A stretch of 52,081 bases of DNA from Deltaproteobacteria bacterium (lineage in GTDB: Bacteria > Desulfobacterota > Binatia > Binatales > Binataceae): the NCBI GenBank assembly GCA_003135135.1, contig PLDK01000024.1, forward strand, positions 1 through 52,081. The letters are read 5' to 3'. The first letter of the stretch is position 1; each line of letters opens with the position of its first letter. Below, piece by piece: positions 34,036 through 40,508 of this stretch. The notes below the pieces were generated by a model that was given only the letters and a program-made list of their open reading frames with translations, was not told the DNA's origin and did not search any database. The position numbers and the translations under genes are program-made.

Positions 34036-35727
34036 ATGAGCGCGAACGCTGACAATCTCTTGCGCGTCCCGCCGCAGAATCTCGAAGCAGAGCAATCGGT
34101 GCTCGGCGCGATTCTGCTCGACAACGACGCGATCAATCAGGCGCGGGAATTCTTGAGCCCCGACGATTTCTACCGCGATTCGCATCGGCTGATTTTCCGC
34201 GCGATGGTTGAGCTGAAAGATCGCAAACAGCCAATCGACGCGATCACTCTGACGGACGCTCTCACGGCGCGCGGCGCGTTGGAGCGAATCGGCGGTCCGG
34301 CCTATATCGCGGAGCTGGCTTCGATCGTACCGACGGCCGCGAACGTGGTGCACTACGCGCGCATCGTGCATGACAAGGCGCGTCTCCGCGTCGCGGGCCA
34401 AATCGGGCAGGAATTGGCAATAGCCGCTTGCGAGAACGCGGACCCCGACGAAATTACGACTGAGGCGCAGCGCAGCCTTGAGCGGATTCGCTTTCCCCGC
34501 GCCGGCCAGCCGGTGCTCGGACTCCGCGGCGATCAGATTTCGCCAACCGAGACCGATTGGTTTTGGGAAGGGTACATCGCGCGAGGATGCCTGACCCTGT
34601 TCGATGGCGATCCCGGCGAGGGAAAATCGACGCTCACTATCGACCTCGCTGCGCACGTGAGCCGCGGCCGTGACTTTCCAGATGCTTCGCCGTGCCCGCA
34701 AGGAATTGCGATCATTGCTTCCGCTGAAGATTCTCCGTCAGCGACTATTATTCCGCGCTTGATCGCGGCCAGAGCGGACTTGGCAAATGTTCATATAGTC
34801 CCGATCGCTCGCGACACCGCCGACGGGCCTCAATTGCTGACCCTTCCTGAGGATCTCGAAATCCTCGAGAATACGGTTGTGCGAACCCGCGCTATTCTCG
34901 TAATCATCGATCCTTTAAGTGCCTTCACGTCGAACAAAATCAATAGTCGGATCGACACGGATGTCCGGCGCTTACTTGCCGGATTGACCGGCGTCGCCGA
35001 ACGCACCGGGGCCGTAGTCGTCGTGGTCCGCCATCTCAACAAGACCGCCGGTACGAACGCGATTTATCGCGGCGGCGGCAGCATCGGGATCATTGCGGCT
35101 GCGCGAGCCGCCTTCCTGATCGGGGCCGACCCCGACGACGAAGCGAAGAAAATTTTTGCTCCGGTAAAAATGAACCTCGCACCCAAACCGCCCGCGCTGG
35201 CTTTCCGGCTCGTACAAACAGAAGGGGACAGTGTTGCTCACGTCGAGTGGATTGCGGGGGAAACGCCACTCAGCGCGTCTGACTTGCTGCGGGCACCGCT
35301 CGAAGAGCCCGGAACCAACAAGTTTCAGATGGCAGTTGAGGTACTGATGGAGCAACTGGGCGCGGGTCCGGCGCCGGTCAGAGGCGTTGAGACAGCGGCC
35401 AAGGTTAGGGGTGTCTCCGAGCGCACCCTGAACGCCGCGCGCAAGGTTTTGAAGATCGAGGCGTTCAAGGACGGGCTTGGTCCCTGGCTCCTCAAACTGC
35501 CAAACAGTGACGGATCGAAAAACTCCAACGGGGCCGGCGACTCTAGCGCCTCACCGGCTCCCCTACCTCAGTCCGAATCGACCGACGATTCGGATGATGA
35601 TGCTGCGTTCGAAGTTCTGATCAAGGCCGGCTGGATTCGGCCGGCCGACAATTATGATGATGATGAGTTTGACCGCGCGGCGCGCGTGGCTGAGGCGGTC
35701 AACGCGACCTTGGAGGAGGGACTATGA
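34036..35727 (+). CDS. DnaB-N / AAA_25 (RepA-like) replication ATPase
   Basis: A 563-residue chimera. Residues about 8-110 match the DnaB helicase N-terminal domain (PPQNLEAEQSVLGAILLDND, then DDFYRDSHRLIFRAM). About 175-400 is a RecA-like ATPase of the RepA/AAA_25 type with Walker A GDPGEGKST (191-199), Walker B ILVIIDPLSAF and RHLNKTAG. About 430-495 is a winged helix-like end typical of phage AAA_25 proteins (VRGVSERTLNAARKVLKI). An acidic tail follows. The DnaB-type catalytic domain is absent. Likely role: initiator or helicase-like ATPase for replicating the excised element. Start abuts the stop of the excisionase gene; its end overlaps the next gene by 4 bp. Confidence 0.85.
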   Translation: MSANADNLLRVPPQNLEAEQSVLGAILLDNDAINQAREFLSPDDFYRDSHRLIFRAMVELKDRKQPIDAITLTDALTARGALERIGGPAYIAELASIVPTAANVVHYARIVHDKARLRVAGQIGQELAIAACENADPDEITTEAQRSLERIRFPRAGQPVLGLRGDQISPTETDWFWEGYIARGCLTLFDGDPGEGKSTLTIDLAAHVSRGRDFPDASPCPQGIAIIASAEDSPSATIIPRLIAARADLANVHIVPIARDTADGPQLLTLPEDLEILENTVVRTRAILVIIDPLSAFTSNKINSRIDTDVRRLLAGLTGVAERTGAVVVVVRHLNKTAGTNAIYRGGGSIGIIAAARAAFLIGADPDDEAKKIFAPVKMNLAPKPPALAFRLVQTEGDSVAHVEWIAGETPLSASDLLRAPLEEPGTNKFQMAVEVLMEQLGAGPAPVRGVETAAKVRGVSERTLNAARKVLKIEAFKDGLGPWLLKLPNSDGSKNSNGAGDSSASPAPLPQSESTDDSDDDAAFEVLIKAGWIRPADNYDDDEFDRAARVAEAVNATLEEGL

Positions 35728-36239
35728 CCCAACCTGAAATCGCAGAGGCCCAAGGCTTCCTCAAGCGCGTTCACTACCGCCTCGATCGAATCGAAGCGGA
35801 AGTCCTTGCCTCACGCACGCGGGCGAGGGAGCTGCGCCCGATCGCGGATGGCTTTGCGGGCATCGTTGATCGGCAGTTCGCGATCTGGCGATCGGAATTC
35901 GCCCGAGCCCGAGCACAAGGAGCGATCGCGGCTGCTCACTGCGCACTGAAATGGAAAGAAAAGTTTGACGAACTGGCCCGCACGCCTTGGGGCGAGAGGT
36001 CAGCCATTGGTTTTCAGGTGTCGCAGCAAGCGGCATTGAGCCGTGCGCCTTTGCCGCCCATCTTCGATGCCGCGAATTTCTGCGCACGACTCGCGACCCA
36101 AGGTATTTTTCTGACCGTCAGCCCGAGCGGCGAAATTCTCGCGCGCGGCCGACTCGATCCGACCGCAAGGCAGATAATCACCCGTCACAAAGTCGAAATT
36201 GCCGCCTACTTGCAGACCCCGGCTCAAGTCGTAGCGTGA
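35724..36239 (+). CDS. element protein with TubC-N-like C-terminal segment
   Basis: A 171-residue product. ATG overlaps the previous stop (ATGA) and has GGAGG upstream. The first 100 residues are alpha-helical and rich in Arg and Ala. The last 55 (NFCARLATQGIFLTVSPSGE, then ITRHKVEIAAYL) resemble the small TubC-N/primase-associated fold seen at the ends of phage replication proteins. That resemblance is from pattern memory only. Context in the replication-packaging operon suggests an accessory replication role. Confidence 0.7.
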   Translation: MTQPEIAEAQGFLKRVHYRLDRIEAEVLASRTRARELRPIADGFAGIVDRQFAIWRSEFARARAQGAIAAAHCALKWKEKFDELARTPWGERSAIGFQVSQQAALSRAPLPPIFDAANFCARLATQGIFLTVSPSGEILARGRLDPTARQIITRHKVEIAAYLQTPAQVVA

Positions 36240-36252
36240 AGGAAGGCCAACC

Positions 36253-36465
36253 ATGAACGAACAGAATCCGCAGCCACCACTCGACGCGCGCAAATTGCGG
36301 CCGGACACCTACAAACTTATGAAGGCCGATCACCTGGCCGAGCTGCGCAAGCCGCGGCCTGTTGTGTTGCCGGCCGCGTCCAAGCCGCTTGCAGACATGG
36401 ATCGTCGCGAGTACGAAAAGCACCAAAGCGCGACAATGAAGGCGCTTCGCGGGCGAAAACAGTGA
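36253..36465 (+). CDS. small hypothetical protein of the element
   Basis: A 70-residue basic protein rich in Lys, Arg, Pro and Leu, with AAGG about 10 bases before the ATG. It lies 13 bp after the previous stop, and its own stop overlaps the GTG of the next gene (GTGA). No family is recognised. Tight coupling and codon use support a real gene. Confidence 0.65.
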   Translation: MNEQNPQPPLDARKLRPDTYKLMKADHLAELRKPRPVVLPAASKPLADMDRREYEKHQSATMKALRGRKQ

Positions 36466-36911
36466 ACGAGTGCGACAACAACGGCAATGGCGGCCCGCCG
36501 GCGCCCGCCGGCGACACGCGGCTTTTCGTGCGTTCTCGGTACCGGCGCGTTCGCCCGCAGGTTGTGCGGCGCCTTACCGCCAAGGTGCGAGAAATTTGTC
36601 CGTGGGTCCGCGATTGTGATCAACCTCTGGTACGGGCGTGGGCACAAATTGAGTTATTGGCGGATGAAACCTTCGCCAACCTGTACAAGAGTGGGGTGGT
36701 TACTCCGAAAGGCGAGCCTCGGCAGCTAGTGAACACATTGAGGGCGTTGAGAAACACTCAGATCGCTCTCGCGATTCAGCTTGGCCTAAGTCCCCGAGCG
36801 CGCCTTGAGATAACCCGCGGCGATCATCCCGGCGCACTCGACGCGGTGAGCCGAAGAATTCAGGACGCCGTCGCGGCCGACGCGAGCGAGGGCCATGAAT
36901 CCGAATCTTGA
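36462..36911 (+). CDS. terS: terminase small subunit-like protein (P27-type)
   Basis: A 149-residue product from a GTG that overlaps the previous stop. The helical middle (VRDCDQPLVRAWAQIELLAD) and C-terminal NTQIALAIQLGLSPRARLEI follow the phage P27-type small terminase pattern, in which LGLSP-x-R near the end is common. The small subunit recognises the pac or cos site and hands DNA to TerL. Immediate overlap with the large subunit gene (17 bp) supports the call. It is a likely but not certain assignment. Confidence 0.72.
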   Translation: MNECDNNGNGGPPAPAGDTRLFVRSRYRRVRPQVVRRLTAKVREICPWVRDCDQPLVRAWAQIELLADETFANLYKSGVVTPKGEPRQLVNTLRALRNTQIALAIQLGLSPRARLEITRGDHPGALDAVSRRIQDAVAADASEGHESES

Positions 36912-38280
36912 GTTGGCGCAAAATTCATTGCGCCACTTCGCGCCGGCCGTCTATCCAAGCTTCAAAGCTCCGCGTCACCTGCGGATGCTTGTTCACGAGC
37001 TGGAAGCCTTGGAGCGTGGCGACCATGATCGCCTGATCGTCACGATGCCGCCGCGCCATGGGAAAAGCCTGCTCACTTCTGCGATCTTCCCGAGCTGGTT
37101 CATCGGGCGTCATCCCGAGTCCTCGATCATCGCGGCGTCGTATGGACAAGAACTGGCGTCTGACTTCGGCCGGCGCGTCAAGGCGATCGTCACTGACCTG
37201 GCCTTCCGCAGCATCTTTCCTAACGTCCGACTTCTGGAAGATTCGCAAGCGACTCACAGACTGGGGACCATTCAAGGCGGACTGTATTTCGCAGTCGGCG
37301 CCGGCGGCGCGCTCACCGGCCGCGGCGGCGATCTGATCGTCCTCGATGACCCGATCAAGAACCGCGAGGAAGCCGAGAGCGATACTGCGCGCCGCTCATT
37401 GCAGGGTTGGTTCGAAAGCGTTCTGTACCCGCGCCTGGAGCCCGGCGGCCGAATAGCTCTGATTCAAACGCGATGGCATGAGGCCGACCTATGCGGCTGG
37501 TTGCTCTCCGAGCACAAATCTGAAAATTGGCGCGTCGTGAATTTGCCCGCGCTGGCGGAGACAGACGACCCGCTCGGGCGCGCCGAAGGCGAAGCACTCT
37601 GGCCCGCGCGTTACCCGCTCGAAACTCTTGAGCGCATCCGTGAGGCAATCGGGTCAGCCGCGTGGCTATCGCTCTATCAGCAGCGCCCGCAGGCCGCCGA
37701 AGGCGGAATCTTCAAGCGCGATTGGTGGCGGTCCTTCGACCCGGACGATCAGCAGGAGCCCTTGCGGATCACTCTCTCGCTCGATACCGCTTTCTCCGCG
37801 AAGCAATCCGCCGACTACTCAGTCTGCGAAACTTTTGCCGAATGCGCCGATGGCTACTACCTGCTCCACGTCTGGCGCGGGCGAGTCGAGTTTCCGCGAC
37901 TGATCGCAATCGTGAACGAGTTGGCCGATCAGTGGAATCCTCACGCGCTCCTCATCGAAGATGCAGCATCAGGGCAATCGCTCATTCAGGCGTTACGCGC
38001 GTCAACGATCCTTCCTGTGATCCCGGTCAAGCATCAGTCCAGGAGCAAGGAAGCCCGAGCCGCCGCAGCCTCGCCGATGGTCGAAGCCGGCCGCGTGTTC
38101 CTGCCCCGCGAGGCGCCCTGGCTCCCGGCTTTCCTCGATGAATTGTCCTCGTTCCCCAACGGCGCGCACGACGATCAGGTTGACGCGCTGTCGGGGTTTC
38201 TGAACTGGTCGCGACTCTCACCGATCGAGAGCGAGGACTACTCAGATAACAGTGATTTGAACGCCCTCTTTGGGCGATGA
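36895..38280 (+). CDS. terL: phage terminase large subunit
   Basis: A 461-residue DNA-packaging motor. ATPase domain: Walker A MPPRHGKS (about 51-58), Walker B GDLIVLDDPI (about 144-153), and the coupling region ALIQTRWHEADLCGWLL. Nuclease domain with RNase H-like acidic residues: SLDTAFSAKQSADYSV (about 295), LLIEDAASGQSLIQAL (about 352) and GAHDDQVDALSGF (about 427). Both activities look intact and the length is normal. It overlaps TerS by 17 bp. No portal gene follows, which is where one would normally be found. Confidence 0.93.
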   Translation: MNPNLELAQNSLRHFAPAVYPSFKAPRHLRMLVHELEALERGDHDRLIVTMPPRHGKSLLTSAIFPSWFIGRHPESSIIAASYGQELASDFGRRVKAIVTDLAFRSIFPNVRLLEDSQATHRLGTIQGGLYFAVGAGGALTGRGGDLIVLDDPIKNREEAESDTARRSLQGWFESVLYPRLEPGGRIALIQTRWHEADLCGWLLSEHKSENWRVVNLPALAETDDPLGRAEGEALWPARYPLETLERIREAIGSAAWLSLYQQRPQAAEGGIFKRDWWRSFDPDDQQEPLRITLSLDTAFSAKQSADYSVCETFAECADGYYLLHVWRGRVEFPRLIAIVNELADQWNPHALLIEDAASGQSLIQALRASTILPVIPVKHQSRSKEARAAAASPMVEAGRVFLPREAPWLPAFLDELSSFPNGAHDDQVDALSGFLNWSRLSPIESEDYSDNSDLNALFGR

Positions 38281-38303
38281 AATTTTGGAGGTGAACGAAA
38301 GTT

Positions 38304-38525
38304 ATGGCGGCAAAAATCAAACCCGATCGCGAATACAAGCGGCCCGAGCAGCCGCTTCCCGAAAAGCGCGCACAGCGCGCCGGCGGTCCGAGCATGAAAG
38401 TGCCGGGCAGGGGCGGCGTGAAGCGCCAGCCCCTGAACCCCACTCAGGCTGACCGCAGCGCCGTCCACGCCGCTGACGCAATGTCGAGCGTAGGCGGCCC
38501 GGCCGACGAGTACGACCGAGACTAG
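38304..38525 (+). CDS. small basic hypothetical protein
   Basis: A 73-residue basic, Pro/Arg/Lys-rich protein, probably disordered. GGAGG lies 10 bases before the ATG at 38304, and the gene follows TerL by 23 bp, so it ends the rightward operon. No family is recognised. Confidence 0.65.
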   Translation: MAAKIKPDREYKRPEQPLPEKRAQRAGGPSMKVPGRGGVKRQPLNPTQADRSAVHAADAMSSVGGPADEYDRD

Positions 38526-38534
38526 GGCGAGAGG

Positions 38535-38575
38535 GGCGCGGCCAACTCACGGGGCGCGGTATCCTGGCCGCGCAC
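38535..38575. terminator. possible bidirectional terminator between convergent genes
   Basis: CGCGGCCA and TGGCCGCG form an 8-bp stem about 20 nt apart between the stops of the plus-strand operon and the minus-strand 38605 gene. There is no T tract, so it is a weak candidate. Confidence 0.3.
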
Positions 38576-38604
38576 GGGAAACCCGCGAGCCCGCGCCCCC
38601 ATTT

Positions 38605-39057
38605 TCAACGGCAACGCGCTGCGAACTCGGCGCACGCATCGCGGTCGGGATAGTTGGGCGAGTTTGAGTCGTAACAATCCTGGTACTCGCTGGTGCAGTC
38701 CGGGCCGGCATACCCCACGCTGAAGTCTTCGAGGGCGGGCTTGTGGAGCTTGAGTTTCTTGCCGCTCAGGATTTTTTGCTCGTCCTGCCGGCGGTCGGCG
38801 GATGGCACCCCTTGCTCGACTACTTCGCATAGGATCTTGCTGCCGATGTGCACGATTGTCACGGCGCCGCCTGGTCCGTCGAACGTGGTCTCTCGGCCCT
38901 TCTTGCCGTTAAGCTCCGGCGGCACCTTGTAGCTTTTGCAATCAGGAAACGCCGACGCGCCCGCCATTGCCGGACTGGCGGCCAACAGCGGGCTTGCGCT
39001 GGCGATCGCAACTAGCGCGGCGAACGCGGATTTCATCGTCGTCTTTAGTTTTTTCAT
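38605..39057 (-). CDS. small secreted cysteine-containing protein
   Basis: A 150-residue product with a clear signal peptide (basic start KKLKTTMK, hydrophobic 10-25, likely cleavage after AMA near 32). The mature part has six cysteines including CTSEYQDCYDSNSP and ends DACAEFAARCR, suggesting disulphides in the periplasm or outside. No family is recognised. It is placed at the right end of the element, away from the replication operon, where cargo genes usually sit. The second ATG (seven codons in) is an alternative start. Confidence 0.68.
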   Translation of the reverse strand: MKKLKTTMKSAFAALVAIASASPLLAASPAMAGASAFPDCKSYKVPPELNGKKGRETTFDGPGGAVTIVHIGSKILCEVVEQGVPSADRRQDEQKILSGKKLKLHKPALEDFSVGYAGPDCTSEYQDCYDSNSPNYPDRDACAEFAARCR

Positions 39058-39247
39058 TGCGGCCTGGCGCGCCGCTTTATACCGCAGAGACCGTCAGCGC
39101 ATCTACCGCAAAGAGCCACGCCGGCCTTGCTCACTATCCAAACTCCGAGCGGCCGTCGGGCTTCGCATCCGCATCCGCACTGGCAGTCGCTCTCTTTCGG
39201 CGTGTCTGGTTTTTTGGTTGAACCGTCGCTCAGCGGGCACTCAAGTT

Positions 39248-39523
39248 TCATTTGAGCCTTAGTTCGCGAGTGCCTTCAACTTCCTCGGTGAAAAGCATCA
39301 CCTTGTGGCTTATGTGACCGGACGCCTCCCAGACGATGTGTTCCACGTTCAGAATTCTGAGCACGCGCATTGGGGCCTTCGAACCGGTCCAGAGACCCGG
39401 ATTCAAAATATCGCCCTTCGAGAACGCCATGAACGGTTGGAGGGCCTGAAAAGAAACCCACACATCATCGGCGCTACCTGGAAGGTAAATCTCCAGATGG
39501 TATTCGACATTTGTCGCACTCAT
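39248..39523 (-). CDS. small conserved-looking hypothetical protein
   Basis: A 91-residue soluble protein with alternating hydrophobic strands (EYHLEIYLPG, VWVSFQALQPF, PMRVLRILNVEHIVW). A strong AAGGAGG lies 11 bases before the ATG, which makes a real gene likely. No known family or motif is recognised. It is separated by 190 bp from the secreted-protein gene on the same strand and could share transcription with it. Putative cargo or element-maintenance gene. Confidence 0.65.
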   Translation of the reverse strand: MSATNVEYHLEIYLPGSADDVWVSFQALQPFMAFSKGDILNPGLWTGSKAPMRVLRILNVEHIVWEASGHISHKVMLFTEEVEGTRELRLK

Positions 39524-39849
39524 TTTTTTTCATCCTCCTTAGTTCTAACCCAAAATCTAAAAGTTTCCAGCTACACGAGCAGGGGCCGCTGCCCGCACGC
39601 GCGCCGGTGCGCCGATGGTACCCCCCCTCTCTCCTACACACGTTTGCACCCTTTCACCCTTTAATTAAAACCCTTCTTAGAGAATGACTTTAGTGAAGAG
39701 TGCAAGAGATTGCACCCTTCGGTGTTTTGCACCCTTCGTTGCACCCTTCGTAGCGATGCTCCAAGAGGATTGCACCCTTCGTCTCCCGAGCCTGCGGGCC
39801 GCTCAGGCTTCAAGCTCACGGTCGCTTCCGACTGCTACCAAATTAGCAA
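39524..39849. other. right inner end of the element, repeat-rich and gene-free
   Basis: No convincing gene. The stretch is locally AT-rich (TTAATTAAAA near 39661). The perfect 11-mer TGCACCCTTCG occurs at 39711, 39728, 39740 and 39771, with a degenerate copy at 39645. The AT-rich block beside spaced direct repeats could be a replication origin; the same repeats could be arm sites for integrase. Confidence 0.6.
39711..39781 (+). repeat. four direct copies of an 11-mer
   Basis: TGCACCCTTCG at 39711-39721, 39728-39738, 39740-39750 and 39771-39781. Start-to-start spacings are 17, 12 and 31 bp. An inverted perfect copy lies at the left end (31805-31815). Confidence 0.85.
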
Positions 39850-39872
39850 AAGATGGCACTAATCTGGCACTG
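39850..39872 (+). repeat. 23-bp terminal direct repeat, right copy
   Basis: Identical to 31740-31762, in the same orientation, 45 bp inside the right attachment site. Contains two TGGCACT boxes. Confidence 0.8.
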
Positions 39873-39917
39873 AGGGGATTCGCTCGAATCGCCGTGCTGC
39901 GTAAGTGCCTGATTTCA

Positions 39918-39963
39918 TTGGTGGGCGGTGCAGGTTTCGAACCTGCGACCCCCGGCTTGTAAG
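39918..39963. other. right attachment site within tRNA-Val
   Basis: Perfect 46-bp match to 31553-31598. It forms the 3' part of the intact tRNA-Val gene, so the element restored the tRNA on integration. Confidence 0.92.
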
Positions 39964-39993
39964 GCCGATGCTCTACCACTGAGCTAACCGCCC
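39919..39993 (-). tRNA. tRNA-Val(TAC)
   Basis: Read on the minus strand: acceptor GGGCGGT pairs with ACCGCCC, D arm GCTC-AGTGGTA-GAGC, and anticodon stem TCGGC/GCCGG around loop CTTACAA, giving anticodon TAC. The T arm is GCAGG-TTCGAAA-CCTGC. Discriminator A and CCA are encoded. The 3' half is supplied by the integrated element, and the gene is complete. Confidence 0.95.
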
Positions 39994-40011
39994 ACGGCCG
40001 AAGTCCTGGCA

Positions 40012-40056
40012 AAAAAGGGCGCCTGCGTGTGTGTCATCGACACACGGGCCACCCTG
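40012..40056 (-). terminator. terminator after the HU gene
   Basis: On the minus strand GTGTGTC-GAT-GACACAC forms a 7-bp stem, with outer pairing of GGGTG and CGCCC, followed by CTTTTTTG. It lies 34 bp past the HU stop and 19 bp before tRNA-Val. Confidence 0.6.
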
Positions 40057-40089
40057 TTGAACCTGTTTGATCGAGGCCGCGCGAGCCGG

Positions 40090-40410
40090 TCACGAACCGG
40101 CTGACGGCGACGACGACGCCGGCGCAGCGCTGACGCCTTCGTTGAGCGAGTCCTTCAATTGCTTGCCCGGTTTGAACTTGGCCGACCGGCTCGCTGCAAT
40201 CTCGATCGATTCGCCAGTCTTTGGATTGCGGCCAGTGCGCGCCTGCCGTTCCGATACTGAAAACGTTCCGAAGCCTGAGATGTTCACCCGCTCGCCCTGG
40301 CGCAGCGCGGCGATGACGTCGTCGAGCACGATGTTAATTGCGCGTTCGGCATCGGCCTTGTTGAGCGGAAGCTTGTTCGACAGCGCCTCTATGAGTTCAG
40401 CCTTGGTCAT
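40090..40410 (-). CDS. hupB: HU/IHF-family DNA-binding protein
   Basis: A 106-residue nucleoid protein. ATG 40410 begins TKAELIEALSNKLPLNKADA; the DNA-binding arm signature GFGTFSVSERQARTGRNPKT is present. A short Ala/Ser tail (SAAPASSSPSAGS) extends beyond the usual 90 residues. It follows lon on the same strand, an order often seen in proteobacteria. HU versus IHF cannot be fixed with certainty. Such proteins also assist phage integrases, which may matter for the element inserted next door. Confidence 0.92.
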   Translation of the reverse strand: MTKAELIEALSNKLPLNKADAERAINIVLDDVIAALRQGERVNISGFGTFSVSERQARTGRNPKTGESIEIAASRSAKFKPGKQLKDSLNEGVSAAPASSSPSAGS

Positions 40411-40508
40411 ATGTAACCTTCGGCGGTCTTCCCGAATATCCGCGACCGCACATTTGAGCCGCGCACTTCCGGTTCCCACCGGAATTCGCGGTGTCCCCCG
40501 CTCAGAAT

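Larger units (their letters stand above)
31553..39963. mobile_element. tRNA-Val-integrated phage-satellite-like element, about 8.4 kb
   Basis: The boundaries are a 46-bp perfect repeat of the tRNA-Val 3' half. Inside are integrase and a partner gene (minus), and a divergent, tightly packed operon: excisionase-like, DnaB-N/AAA protein, two small proteins, TerS, TerL, one small protein (plus). Two small minus-strand genes are at the right end. The genes for portal, capsid, protease, tail and lysis are absent. An element able to excise, replicate and recognise DNA for packaging but not to build particles fits a satellite; a decayed prophage is the alternative. Confidence 0.85.

Noticed and set aside
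39684-39962. 92-codon plus-strand frame at the right end of the element
   Set aside because: It is built from the repeated 11-mer and the tRNA-Val sequence and ends inside the tRNA; coding is implausible.
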